From NCBI RefSeq assembly GCF_030035675.1, contig NC_084482.1, positions 224,112,943 to 224,176,942 on the forward strand: a stretch of 64,000 nt of DNA, given 5' to 3'. The notes below the pieces were generated by a model. That model saw only the letters and a program-made list of their open reading frames with translations. It searched no databases and was not told the DNA's origin. This document shows, piece after piece, positions 10,291 to 21,894 of the stretch (positions within the stretch are counted from its first letter, which is position 1; each line of letters begins with the position of its first letter). The translations under genes and the position numbers were made by a program. This DNA is from Rhineura floridana. Its lineage: Eukaryota > Chordata > Lepidosauria > Squamata > Rhineuridae.

Positions 10291-11411
10291 GAAGGTGTGT
10301 GAGATAGCAATATAGGTATTGGCACAGTAAAGGCAGATCCACACCATACATCTAAAGCAACTCAGCTTGCACGGAAGGCTGCTGTGTCTGCATGGGGAAG
10401 AGTAGACAGAGAGAGGAACCTCCATGCTTCCTAGACTGTCCTTCCCCCTTTAACCTGTGTTGATCTTCCTTCCAGAGCTAGACTGATACTCTTAGGCTTG
10501 CTGATGTCACTTCCTGTTCCCTCTCTTTTTCCCACACCTCACTCGGAGAGGAGATCTTTTTGGATCTCTCTTCCCTTGAGATGCAGGAGCAAGCATGCCT
10601 TGTTGCTTCCCCACTGTAAGTAGCCAGAACTAGGGATCTATCCTATCAACATGTATTTCCTTTACTAAACACCAGCTTTATTTTTTGCTTAAAGCCAGAG
10701 TCTCGCTGTGACTGTATCCAGGATAAAGTGTGCTCCTTCAACAGGGATTCTGTTACAATTCAGCTTCTGCCAGCATTCAGCTCCAATGCTAACATAACTG
10801 GGAGAAAGGGGGAGGGGAAAAAATCTAATAAATAAATAATAAAGCACATCCAATGCACATTTAAAGCACAAGACTCCCCTCAAAGAATCAGGGGAATTGT
10901 ACGTTTGTTGAAGTTGATGGGAAGTTGTAGCTCTGCCAGAGGGAAACCATAGTTCCCAGGATTCTTTAAATGTGCACTGGAAGTGATTTAAATGTTGTTG
11001 ATGTGCCTTAAATGTCCAGTTCCTACATCGTACAGAACAGACCTCCTGATGAGATGGTATCTTCAAGGAAAGCCCTCTCCTTCATCGGTTGGCTATATAA
11101 GGGATGAGGTTATCTTTTAGGTACCCTGGTCCCAAGCTGTACAGGACTTGTACCAGCACGTGTGCTTTGAGTGTAACTCATTAGGGAAAAGAAGGCTTTC
11201 TTCAGATAATGGAAGTCCTGTCGAACCGAGAACAGAAAGGAACACAAACTTCGACAAAAGAAATGTAAGCCGGCAATATAGGATGTGAAGAAGAATTTGA
11301 GGAGTGCATTGCTGTAAAAACATTTTAAGACCACCAACAAAAATTGCTTTCAGTACAAGTTGGGAGAGTGCTGTTGGACTCGGGTGCCGCTTTCGGGCTT
11401 CCCATAATGAG
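10291..11411. other. Intron, no exon recognised
   Basis: Contains a MITE-like stretch near 10860-10980 and no named coding frame. Confidence 0.4.
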
Positions 11412-11620
11412 CTACTGTGAGAACACAGGAATCTGCCTTATACTGAGTCAGATCCATTGGTCCGTCTAGCTCAGTACTGTCTGCACTGACTGGCAGCAGC
11501 TGTCTAGGCTTTCAGGCAGGAGTCTCTCCCAGAAGGTCCTCGGGTTCAGTCCCTGATGGCATATCTCCTATCTTCTGCAGGCGAGGCAGATGTTCTACCA
11601 CTGAGCTACGGCCCTGTGCA
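11412..11620 (-). repeat. tRNA SINE, near full length
   Basis: Minus-strand copy: tail complement (GCCTTATACTGAGTCAGATC), the CTAGCTCAGTACTGTCTGCA body, and the complementary head ending TTCTACCACTGAGCTACGGC. Confidence 0.75.
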
Positions 11621-11714
11621 TCCTGGGACCAGGATACCTAATAGATGGGCCTTTGAGCGGATCCAGCAGAGCTTTTCATATGTTCTTGTGTTAATGCTTT
11701 CTTCTTTTTTCTAG

Positions 11715-11790
11715 GGTCTGCTGTCCTTTGAGGAGATGTCTGTGGACAAATGTGATAAGCTGGAGAATTGCGGAAATGCGGCCTCTCTGG
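11715..11790 (+). CDS. KRAB-A exon with 17-residue internal deletion
   Basis: 76-base exon after a TTCTTTTTTCTAG acceptor and before CTCTCTGG|GTAAGG. It starts in phase 0 and ends in phase 1, as every KRAB-A exon does. It reads GLLSFEEMSVD then KCDKLENCGNAASL. The intact KRAB-A exon at 49300-49426 is 127 bases, so this one has lost exactly 51 bases. The missing 17 residues are the [17 protein letters not shown] stretch that carries the conserved EW and LDPxQ motifs. In KRAB proteins this stretch contacts TRIM28/KAP1, so the box is probably inactive as a repressor while the reading frame is kept. This is a host gene under relaxed or altered constraint; exon use should be confirmed with transcripts. 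Confidence 0.75.
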
Positions 11791-12162
11791 GTAAGGATCT
11801 CTTTGCCCTTATGTGATATTGCTATGGATCTCTGTAAGGATTCCAGAGTGGATAACAATAACCCAGTAAAGCTAAAGTCACGCTGGGGACTGATTTGGCA
11901 GTAAAACAACTTGTACGTTCTTTTAATAGACATCAAGAGCCTACTGAAGCCATCCACCATCGCAACTCCCACTGACTTCGTAGAGATAATAAATAACACC
12001 AGTGATAAAACAGACTCCTGTGGAAGTCCAAACACCCTCAGTGAGTGATTTTTTTATACAAAGGACAAAACCACCCCAAGTTCTTATACCAACCCAGTGT
12101 TCAAGCCTTTGCAATAGGTCCATAGTAACAAGATGTGTTGAGTGGTCTGAGTCAGAGACTCA

Positions 12163-12465
12163 CAGAATCGTAGAGTTGGAAGGGGGCTATCAGGCCAGTG
12201 AGTCCAACCCCCTGCTTGATGCAGGAATCCAAATTAAAGCTTCCCTGACAGGTGTCTATCCAGCTGCCTCTTGAATACCTCAAGTGTTGGAGAGCACACC
12301 CACCACCTCCTTAGGTCATTGGTTCCGTTGTCGTACCGCTCTTACAGTTAGGAAGTTTTCCCTGATGTTCAGTCAAAATTTGGCTCTCTGTAACTTGAGC
12401 CCATTCCATATCCTGCACTCTGGGACGATCAAGAAGAGATCCCGGCCCTCCTCTGTGCGGCAATG
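12163..12465 (-). repeat. CR1 LINE 3' fragment
   Basis: Minus-strand CR1: CACAGAATCGTAGAGTTGGA signature, then TGAGTCCAACCCCCTGCTTG and the degraded end of ORF2. Confidence 0.8.
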
Positions 12466-12489
12466 AGAGGCACCTGCCTTTTCAGTCCT

Positions 12490-12630
12490 CCAGGCAAAGA
12501 TGCTTGCACTCGGGTCCTGCTTGCGGGCTTCCCCCAGGCACCTGGTTGGCCACTGTGAGAACAGGATGCTGGACTAGATGGGCCACTGGCCTGATCCAGC
12601 AGGCTCTTCTTATGTTCTTATGTTCTTATC
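12490..12630 (+). repeat. CR1-like 3' end with TTATGTTC tail
   Basis: Reads GGTTGGCCACTGTGAGAACA, GATGCTGGACTAGATGGGCC and ends in TTCTTATGTTCTTATG; the same end appears on the minus strand at 53.6 and 58.7 kb. Confidence 0.7.
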
Positions 12631-13080
12631 TGGTGCTAAGAAGGTTCTTTTCATCCATGATCTGGTCAAGAACCAGACTTAAATGGGACAAAGAGAGGGC
12701 CACATTTAAAGTTGGATTTCCATGCCTGTGTGTGGAGTGCCTCTTGTGTAGGGTGAAAGGTGTAAGGGCACCCCTTGGTGAGAGAGTGAGTACCAGGGTG
12801 GCGTATATGCAGTTCCATCTGTCCTTGGGTGGGAGGTAACAACCTTGGGTGCATGTCAGATTGCCGTCAGGATCAGTTCATCGATGTGATAGATGGGTGG
12901 CAATTGGTTTTGACATTCTGTGTGGTTCAGTCAGTGAATGGTTTCCATGTCTCCTTGTGATGTTGCAGTACCTTTTTAATGGTGTAAGGAGTGATTGGTG
13001 ACAGTGGTTTAGTGATTCAGAGGGAGATACTGGAATATTTGGGAGGATGTGTGTAAGGTGTGGGAGTAGAACGGGATGAG

Positions 13081-13563
13081 TAATACCTCAGTTAACAAAG
13101 TACATGCATCCCTGGACATTACTTCTTTAACAGAAACTTGGGTACCAGAGGTAGGAATAACTTGGAAATGATAGGGATAGGTTCCTACACCAGCTCATAG
13201 ATGGTGGGGGTAGCTTCAGCAGGGGCCTTAAAGTGTGACTACCTAGCACCTACACACACTCTCTCCTTTGAATCGTATTGGATCCTTCCCTCCCCTCCCC
13301 AGCCCTGGGAGAAAGCAAGAGATCTCCTTAATGCAAAGCAAACACACAGGATTGTCAGTTTCACCATACCAAAGCAAAGGCAAAGGGGTATCAGTTTTAT
13401 TGATAGGAAAGCAAAGATACAGTCTGGTCAGTTTCACCCTAAAACAAAGGCACAGGCTTGAAGGTTTATCCATAGCAAAGCAAAATTGGTCAGTTTCATC
13501 TTTTAAACTAAGCCTTTCTTAATAGGAGCTTCATTCCTGGAGGACTCCTTAACTGAGGTATTA
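13081..13563. mobile_element. Tigger-like MITE, 15-bp terminal inverted repeats
   Basis: TAATACCTCAGTTAA (13081-13095) is matched by TTAACTGAGGTATTA (13549-13563). The outer TA pairs fit a TA target duplication, so a Tc1/mariner (Tigger-type) non-autonomous element is likely. The interior has three imperfect repeats around TCAGTTTCACC (about 13352, 13428, 13487) and no transposase. Confidence 0.7.
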
Positions 13564-13778
13564 CGTCCATGTATTGGATGAGTAGTAGGCATTGTTGGAT
13601 TTGTTGGATGTAAAAAATAATTTGGGCATATGTGTTAGTAGGCTGAGTGTTGCATTTTGTGAGTCAGATATGGCGTTGCAAGCAAGAGGCTGAAGAGGGA
13701 AGTCCCTGACTCTTAAGATGTTTCTAAACGGGCTGCTATGTTTTTACTTTTGGAAATTTATTGTTTTATACCGTTTTG

Positions 13779-14240
13779 TTGTTGTTGTGTCTTCAAGTTG
13801 ATTATGACTTATGGCAACCCTATGAATCAGCGACCTCCAACAGCATCTGTCATGAACCACCCTTTTCAGATCTTGTAAGTTCAGGTCCGTGGCTTCCTTT
13901 ATGGAATCAATCCATCTCTTGTTTGGTCTTCCTCTTTTTCTACCCCCTTCTGTTTTTCCCAACACGATTGTCTTTTCTAGTGAATCATGACTTCCCATGA
14001 TGTTTCCAAAGTATGGTAATCTCAGTTTCATCATTTCAGCTTCTAGTGATGGTTCTGGTAACACCCAATTATTTGTCTTTTTCGCAGTCCATGGTATGTG
14101 CAAAGCTCTCCTCCAACACCAAATTTCAAATGAGTTGATTTTTCTCTTGTCTGCTTTTTTCACTGTCCAACTTTCACATCCATACATAGAGATCGGGAAT
14201 ACCATGATCTGAATGATCCTGACTTTAGTGTTCATTGATA
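13779..14240 (-). repeat. Bov-B LINE 3' fragment
   Basis: Minus-strand Bov-B end: MNTKVRIIQIMVFPISMYG, WCWRRALHIPWTAKKTNNW and RPNKRWIDSIKEATDLNLQ. This is one of the longer uninterrupted pieces (about 160 codons). Confidence 0.92.
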
Positions 14241-14327
14241 CAGTTTATCACTGTTTATACCTTTTATACAGTTACTGCATTATATTGTAAGTTTTGTACT
14301 ATAATGTAATTCTTCGGTTTGTTATAT

Positions 14328-15025
14328 TGTGAAGGCCCGTGGGAAAGCTCAGCCTCTTCACCAGCAGAATAGTTGCTTGTAGGCAAGGGGGGGCTTGTGT
14401 TCCCCCCACCTTAGTTCTTTCTAGTTTAGCATTCGGCGTCTAAGCATGCAAGGAGATGGGTCAAGGATGGCCTATGTGAGATCAGAGCCACCTGGGGTCT
14501 AATCTGGGTTGCTAAGACTGATCCTCTGCCGAAGAGTGCTGTGGGATGCTGGGAAGGTGCCTCGTTAACCAGATAGTGTAGACCTTGCAGCAGTTAATGC
14601 CTCACCAGGCAATTAGCCGCTTTGCTTATCAATTATTGTTATGTTGTATGATCCTGGGAAAGAGCCCCATCACTGGAGGGCTAAGTGGTGACTTAATCCT
14701 TTGTAGTAATTAGTAGCATGGTGTAGCCTTTTCTAGCAAGTTGCCTTGTTAATCCAAAGATGAATAGAATAGCTGCAATGATTTAATGCTTTACAATAAT
14801 CAATCAGTTATGTAATCTCCTCTTTGAGCTGGTAAACATGTATCCTATAAAAGTGCTTCTTGTGCCCAATGGGTTGTTCAGAACTGGTCGCACTCTGTGC
14901 AAGACGTGCGGTCTGTTCTATGTTGGGTGCACCTGAGGGCTGAAAGTTACCCAATAAACTTTCTCTCCTTTTAAGTAAACTTGCTAAGTCTGCCTCGGAA
15001 ACCTGAATGCCCATTGACCAGGGCA
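14328..15025 (+). repeat. Candidate solo LTR of an endogenous retrovirus
   Basis: About 698 bases starting TGTGAAGG and ending GGGCA, flanked by similar 5-base words (tatat and tacat). It has a TATA box (CCTATAAAAG, about 14844) and a poly(A) signal (AATAAA, about 14952) in LTR-like order and spacing. No internal region is attached. Family not determined; an old fossil. Confidence 0.5.
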
Positions 15026-15187
15026 TACATATATACATAACGCATTTGTTATTTTGTAAAGCACTTAGAGACTTTCTTAGTATTAAGCGGTATATAAATA
15101 TCTGAAATAAATAAGTTAAAAAAATAGCTAACTGGTTTTTATTTTTCCATTGCACTCCTAATAACGATTCTCTTTTTATTCCAGCAG

Positions 15188-16917
15188 ATAATGGACTGGA
15201 GAATTCTGATTATAGACAACTGGATCATGTGTCATCAGAACTAACTGTGCATGAATTAGAGGAAGAGACCTTTGATGCTCAAGATGGATCGAGGAGACAG
15301 GAAAGAAACCATACAGAGAACTTGAGGAATAAATCCATTGTTCGCCATGTCAATGCCTTCCATGAAATCCCAGTCCAACATGAACATCACAAGGGGGAAA
15401 AGAGGCATGAGTGCCCTCTGTGTGGGAAAACATTCAATTCTAAGTCTCACCTTGTTGTACATTGCAGAAACCACACGGGAGAGAAACCATACAAATGCTT
15501 GGAGTGTGGAAAGAGCTTCCGTCAGAGTAGAAACCTTACTTCCCATCAACGGATCCACACAGGGGAGAAACCATATAAGTGCATGGAATGTGGAAAGTGC
15601 TTTAGTTGGAATTCAAATCTTACTTCACATCAGAGGATCCATACAGGAGAGAAACCATACAAGTGCTTGGAGTGTGGAAAGAACTTCTGTGATAGCACAC
15701 TTCTTACTAGACATCAAATAATCCACACAGGGGAGAAGCCATTTACATGCTTGGAATGTGGAAAGAGCTTTCGTCAGAGTAGAAACCTTACATTACATCA
15801 GAGAATTCACACAGGGGAGAAACCATATAAGTGCTTGGATTGTGGAAAGAACTTCCATCGGAGAACGCATCTTACTTCTCACCAGCGAGTCCACACAGGG
15901 GAGAAGCCCTTTAAATGCTCAGAATGTGGAATGAGCTTCAGCTGGAATTCAAATTTTACATCACATTACAGGATCCACACAGGAGAGAAACCACATAAAT
16001 GCTCAGAGTGTGGAAAGAGCTTTTGTACTACCACACAACTTGCATCTCATCAGAAAACCCACACAGGAGAGAAACCTTTTAAGTGCTTGGAGTGTGGAAA
16101 GAGCTTCTGTGATAGCACACTCCTCACTAGGCATCAAATAATCCATACAGGAGAGAAACCATTCAAATGTTTGGAATGTGGAAAGTGCTATAGTCAGAGA
16201 TCAAGTCTTACTTCACATCGGAGGATCCACAGAGACTCCATGAGACAGAAACCATATAAATGCTTGGAGTGTGGAAAATGCTTCAGTAATAGCACACAAC
16301 TTATTTTACATCAGAGAACACACACAGGAGAGAAACCTTATAAATGTGTGGAGTGTGGAAAAAGCTTCAGTGATGGCACACTCCTTAATAGGCATCAAAC
16401 AATCCACAAAGAGGAGAAACCATATAAGTGCTTGGAATGTGGAAAGAGCTTTCGTCAGAGCAGAAACCTTACTTTACATCAGAGAATTCATTCAGGGGAG
16501 AAACCATATAAGTGCTTGGAATGTGGAAAGAGCTTCCACCAGAGAACACACCTTACTTCCCATCAACGAATCCACACAGGGGCAAAACCATTTAAATGCT
16601 TGGAATGTGGAAAGACCTTTAGCTGGAATTCAAGTCTTACTTCACATCATAGAATCCACACAGGAGAGAAACCCTATAAATGCTTGGAGTGTGAAAAGAG
16701 CTTCTGTACTACCTCACAACTTACATCGCATCGGAAAACCCACACAGGAGAAAAACCTTACAAGTGTTTGGAGTGTGGAAAGAGCTTCTGTGACAGCACA
16801 CTCCTTACTAGACATCAAATAATCCATTCAGGGGAGAAACCATTTAAGTGTTCGGAATGTGGAAAGAGCTACAGTCAGGTTTCAAGCCTTTCTTCTCATC
16901 GGAGAATTCACAGATAA
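15188..16917 (+). CDS. C2H2 zinc-finger exon, 18 fingers
   Basis: Terminal exon of the plus-strand KRAB-ZNF gene, a nuclear sequence-specific DNA-binding protein. The acceptor is a tandem CCAG-CAG (NAGNAG); using the second CAG gives phase 1, matching the KRAB-A exon. Exons 8951-8971, 11715-11790 and this one total 1827 bases, or 608 residues plus a stop. The first 70 or so residues form an acidic, hydrophilic linker. Then come 18 C2H2 fingers joined by TGEKP-type linkers, from [10 protein letters not shown] to [12 protein letters not shown], all with both Cys and both His residues. Helix residues show an eight-finger block (fingers 5-12) repeated as fingers 13-18, a 681-base period. One linker is lengthened by three residues (RDSMRQKP, between fingers 10 and 11). 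A TAA stop ends the frame where the first block has that linker's aspartate. The target sequence cannot be inferred by eye. Confidence 0.92.
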
Positions 16918-17160
<243 letters not shown>

Positions 17161-17864
17161 AGACAAATGTACACAGGGGAGGCAGCATAAAATAATCAGA
17201 CCACATTAGAAGCTTTATAATACTTCAAACTTTGGTAGACTTTAAATAATTCAAAGATATTAAGAAAGAATTTCTGTGAGTGTGAAGTTTTTGTAACAAC
17301 CAGCTGGAATGGCAAAATCTGGAGAGGAGGGAACGAAAGTTGCTGTTTTTTTCAGCAGAGTCGATGGAGAGGCCCTGCAGTCCAGTCTCTTCCTCTCCTG
17401 CATCCTGATGAAATGACTGTGTAGACAGTTGAAAAAGTGATCCACTGTGGCTGGTCTTTCAGGAGAGCCAGTGGAGAAACCCTGCAGTGCCGTCTCGCTC
17501 TTCTGCAACTTGATGAAACTTTGACCGGTCTAGCAGCCATCCAGCTAAAGATGGTTTCAATGGGAGCTCCACTTTGCTTTTTTACTGAACAGCAGCATGC
17601 TGGGAAGAACTGCTTCTATGTCTTTTTCCTTAGATCCCTTTTGCTACCTCCAGTGGGGCCATTCTTGCAAATCCTGCCAATAACAGACAGGTCATGGGTT
17701 ATTCCAGAAGGACAGCACATTGTCCATGCTTTACGTCACAAGTAAGGGATCCTTTTTTGCCTGAGAGCTGCATTCCTTTCTGGGTAACCGTGTGAGGGCT
17801 GCATGCCTATTGTGGGTGGGGTCAGAAGTGGGCAGAACAATTAATATAAATGTTACTTTTCATA
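17161..17864. other. 3' UTR or flank, one internal duplication
   Basis: Two diverged copies of a block with GGAGAGGCCCTGCAGTCCAG and TCCTGATGAAATGACTG (about 17370 and 17470). No exon or named repeat seen. Confidence 0.4.
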
Positions 17865-18180
17865 AGATCCTCCACAGCGCAGAGTGGTAAGCGGCGGTAA
17901 CGCAGCCGAAGCTCTGCTCACGGCCGGAGTGCTATTCCAACGGAAGGAGGAAGTCGAATCTCCGGTAAAAGGGGTTGAGGTCCACTCAGCCTTCCATCCA
18001 TCCGTGGTCGGTAAAATCAGTACCCAGCATATGCTGGGGGGTAAAGAAAGGCCGGGGAAGGAACTGGCAATCCCACCCCGTATATACAGTCTGCCTAGTA
18101 AACGTCGCAAGATGTCACCCTAAGAGTCAGAAACGACTCGCACTACAAGTGCGGGTACACCTTTACCTTTTACTTTTCAT
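17865..18180 (+). repeat. tRNA-derived SINE (vertebrate type)
   Basis: Head GCGCAGAGTGGTAAGCGGC, middle GTCGGTAAAATCAGTACCCA and GGGGAAGGAACTGGCAAT, tail AGAGTCAGAAACGACTCGCA; near full length. Confidence 0.75.
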
Positions 18181-18744
18181 ATAGTAGACTAGTTTCTACA
18201 CGTACTCACACATCTCCGTCCCTATCCTCAATTCAGACAAACGAAAGGTATTATCAAAGTTCATGGACACCTGCTAACCAGGGCAACAACATTTGGGATG
18301 CGAAGCAGAGCCATTAACAGGTGCGGTCTGGGGAGAGCCCTGGAAGCTCCTACTAGAAGGAAGTGCAGAATATAAATCAAATAAATAATAAAGCCACATT
18401 TTGGTCCCTGGACCTGAGGTTCCCCACCTCTGTTTTAATCTATCTTTTGACCACTGTGGGAGAGCACTAAAATAGCCTGGGCAACTTCTGATTCATGCTT
18501 ATTTTTAATGTTACATCTATGGAGAAGCAGATAGAAGGAGATGCTCAGTGGTGTGGATTGCAGTGGAGCACTTGTTAAGGATACAATATTTTACATGGTT
18601 GTCATGATAGGCTTTCAGTGGACTGAAACAAACATAATCGCCAATCCACGGCATCCTTACTTGGACCTAAGCCATACTGGAACTTGCACCCACAGGGAAG
18701 TGCGCATAAGATTGCAGCCTACATGCGTGTTGTATTGGGACACT
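18181..18744. other. Intergenic, no recognised element
   Basis: Unique-looking AT-rich sequence with a short SINE-like tail (ATAAATCAAATAAATAATAAAG) near 18370. Confidence 0.35.
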
Positions 18745-18990
18745 GAGGTTATCCTACTTTGGAAACATCATGAGAAGACATGATTCATTAGAAAAGATAA
18801 TCATGCTGGGGAAAACAGAAAGGAGTAGAAAAAGAGGAAGGCCAAACAAGAGATGGATTGATTCCATCAAGGAAGCCACAGACCTGAACTTACAAGATCT
18901 GAATAGGGTGTCTCATGACATGCTATTGGAGGTCGCTGATTCATAGGGTCACCATACGTCGTAATCGACTTGAAGGCATATAACAACAAA
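18745..18990 (+). repeat. Bov-B LINE 3' end
   Basis: Plus-strand text with GGCCAAACAAGAGATGGATT and the terminal GTAATCGACTTGAAGGCATA followed by ACAACAAAG. Confidence 0.88.
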
Positions 18991-19257
18991 GAGATTGAGT
19001 GAATTTCTAGATTTATGCTCTAATTATCTTTGTATTTGCATTTTAGTTTCTGTTGACCAGCATTTGCCTAAATAAAACTGAACTTGTCTTCATCTTCTGT
19101 GATCATTGCTAAGATCCAGTAATGCCTTTGTAGAAAGGCTCAGTGCGATTGTTTAGACTTGAAACAAAGAAAGTGATTTGTAATCTGTAAAAAAAAGTCA
19201 TGCAGGAAATAAGCTTTGACTGGATGAGAATTGCTACACATGCAAACATACAGTATA

Positions 19258-19440
19258 ACTATTTATTTATTTATTAAATTTATAACCCACCTTTCATCCG
19301 GGAAGGTGCCCGGGGACAAACAAAAACACTAAAAGCACTCAAACATCTTGGAACCAAAAGACTTTAAATCATATTAAAATAAACCATATTTAATAACACA
19401 TTAAAGCAAAACATCTTAAAAACACCTTTTTAAAATAGTA
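19258..19440 (-). repeat. LINE 3' UTR fragment
   Basis: ATTTATTTATTTATT tail, CCCACCTTTCATCC, then the A-rich AAACACTAAAAGCACTC text shared by many fragments here. Confidence 0.6.
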
Positions 19441-19454
19441 TAGAATAAAAAATA

Positions 19455-19945
19455 GTATAGCATCAACTAGAAGCCAACATGGATTTGTCAAGAACAAACC
19501 CTACCAGACTAATCTTATTTCTTTTTTTGATCGGGTAACCTCCCCGGTAGACTGTGGGAATGCTGTAGACATAATATATCTCGACTTCAGCAATGACAAA
19601 GTGCCTCATAATATTCTGGTTAGCAAGCTAGCTAAATGTGGGCTGGATGGAACAACTATCAGGTGAATCCACAGTTGGCTACACAATTGTACTCAGAGTG
19701 TTTATAAATGGTTCCTTCTCAAACTGGAGGGAGGTAACGGGCGGGGTAGCACAGGGCTTGGTCCTGGGCCTAGTGCTCTTCCACATTTTTTTTAATGACT
19801 TGGTTGAGGAGGTGCAAGGAATGCTTATCAAATTTGCAGATGATACAAAACTGGGAGGGATAGCTGATACCTTGGAAGACAGAAACAAAATTCAAAGGGA
19901 TCTTGTTAGGCTGGAGCATTGGGCTGAAAACAACTTCATAGGGTA
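19455..19945 (+). repeat. CR1 LINE, reverse-transcriptase fragment
   Basis: Encodes decayed CR1 ORF2: QHGFVKNKPYQTNLISFFD, then IIYLDFS (motif A region), and a nucleotide match to the LFADDTK-type motif (TTTGCAGATGATACAAAACT at about 19832). Several stops and shifts. Confidence 0.85.
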
Positions 19946-20472
19946 ATTGCATAAAACTTTGCACTTAAAGGCCTCACATTGCTGCCTGTTACTGGGAGGA
20001 AGCAGATGATGGAGTATTTATTCCAGGACCCTTTGTGTGCCTTGGCCTACGTGCGCTCCTGCAGTTAGCTGAGGGTAGTGACCTTGAGTGCCAGGCTGAG
20101 ACGAGATAACACAGCTTGTCCCAATCAAGCCCTAAGGAACTTCTGTCTCAGCTCATGAGAGCAGTCTGTTTCCCAGCTATGATCTTACCCTGCTTTTCCA
20201 CACTAGATGTTTCGCACAATTCCTCATCGCAGAGCCATTTTGGTTTAGTCAAACCCAGGACTTCTTGACAGGAAGAAATGACAATAGAAAGCAAAATATC
20301 TTTTAATGATATTTTTATGAGTGGGTGGTGCCTTGTAAAAAATAACATGTTTGAATCATTTTTTTTGTGCCGTGAAATATTTTCTGGGGGGGAAAAGTTC
20401 CATAGAACGTGGATCCATGCACTATTGCTATCTTTTGATTGCATTCCGATATTCAGATCTTTCCAGAGCCGC

Positions 20473-20690
20473 TGAAGTGGACTGCCTTCAAGTGGATCCC
20501 GACTTATGGCGACCCTATGAATAGGGTTTTCATGGTAAGCGGTGTTCAGATGTGGTATACAATTGCCTTCCTCTGAGGCTGAGAGGCAGTGACAGGCCCG
20601 AGGTCACTTCATGGCTGTGTGGGGATTCGAATCCTGGTCTCCCAGGTCGTAGTCCAACACCTTAACCACTAGACCACACTGGCTCTACCA
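20473..20690 (-). repeat. Sauria-type SINE, full length
   Basis: Minus strand: Bov-B-like tail (TGCCTTCAAGTGGATCCCGA), body, B-box complement GGGGATTCGAATCCTG and head complement AACCACTAGACCACACTGGC. Confidence 0.9.
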
Positions 20691-21160
20691 CACCACAAAA
20701 TCACAGGAGGCAAGGCATGGATCTTAAATTGGTATCTTACTGTTTTGTTTTCCATGGGATCTTCCCACAAACAACAAATCACTAAACAACTGCAGGGCAG
20801 GCAAAAGGCGGCCAGCAGACCTTGTGATCTGAAATGTGTGGGTGTGCCACCATGCCCTGAAAGATTATTAGCTGGGAGAGCATGTGATTTTTTTCAAATA
20901 GGTTTTGATTTGAATTCTAAAGTTTTAGGTCTGAACTGCTTTGCTGCCCTGGGCTCCTTCTTGAGGAAATTATTATTTATTAGATTTATTAGTCGCTTGA
21001 TACCCAAAGGTCACCAAGCAACTTACACAATGTTCAAGCAAAACAAAGCAGACTATAAAAACATTACAAACAGCAAGATAGCAATACTGCCCCCACAGGA
21101 GGCAGGAGAGAAGGCAGCCAAAGGCAGGAAGGAAATCTAATCAGCCCTGAAGGGCGCTGT
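20691..21160. other. Intergenic with a LINE 3' end
   Basis: A LINE 3' UTR piece (ATTTATTAGATTTATTAGTC) lies at about 20970-21090. No exon seen. Confidence 0.4.
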
Positions 21161-21777
21161 TGTGTCAAATGAACCTACTGTTCCCATTGCCCTTCTCCTC
21201 CTCATACGGTTGGACACAGCCACAGGGAATGCTCAGCTTTTATTCGGTGTAACCGCAGGCTCCAAACGCCCCAGTCCATGCCAGTGATTTCACTCAAGAG
21301 CTCCTCTGCAGACACGCAAGTGCAGCCCTTACTTTACTTGTTCAAGCAAGGCTGTTCCTTTCCAGGCAGCTCTTACCTCAGCCTTTATCTGGGGCAGACA
21401 TGAAGAAGGGGGAAAATAATCCTCTTGCAGTTCCCTTCCTATGTTTCTAGGTAAATAAATGTTGAGGTGAAGGTGTCCCACTGAATGAGGTCTGCTTCCC
21501 TGTCTGCACTTACCCTCTCTTCAGGGACTCAGGCTAGCTCCTTCCCATAAGGACCGCAACTCACTGGGCATCCAGGTTCCTCCAGCAGGAGACCTCTCAC
21601 TCTTACTTGATAGGGACTCTAGCTTGGCCATCTGGCACTAGGCTTCTTCCCTCTTGAGCTCCGTTTATAGGACTTGAAGCATTTTGAAGGTCATTCCACG
21701 CATCCAGCTAACGCCAACTATAGGAGTGGAAGCATTTTCATGCCATCTGTAGCTAACGCCAGCTGTTTTCTATCACA
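21161..21777 (-). repeat. Possible LTR-like block
   Basis: Ends in TGTG/CACA; on the minus strand it has CCTATAAACGG early and AATAAA late, in LTR-like order. No target duplication or internal region found, so this is weak. An old fossil at best. Confidence 0.25.
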
Positions 21778-21894
21778 GTCCCCTGTGGAATGGTGCCCTG
21801 ATTCTGCACCCAAATAGGTAGGAAGCAGGGTGGCCCCTTGTGGTCCTTCACAGGCACCGTCTCCTTAAAAGGGTTGGTTAAGGGGTGCAGATAA

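Noticed and set aside
11930-12050. Possible KRAB-B exon for the plus-strand gene after TTTTAATAG
   Set aside because: The translation lacks the DLISWLE core; KRAB-A joins the finger exon in phase without it.
15256-16822. Other-frame and antisense open frames inside the zinc-finger exon
   Set aside because: Shadows produced by the 84-bp finger period.
21161-21777. LTR on the minus strand
   Set aside because: Kept only as a low-confidence feature: motif order fits but there is no target duplication, no internal part and no second copy in the window.
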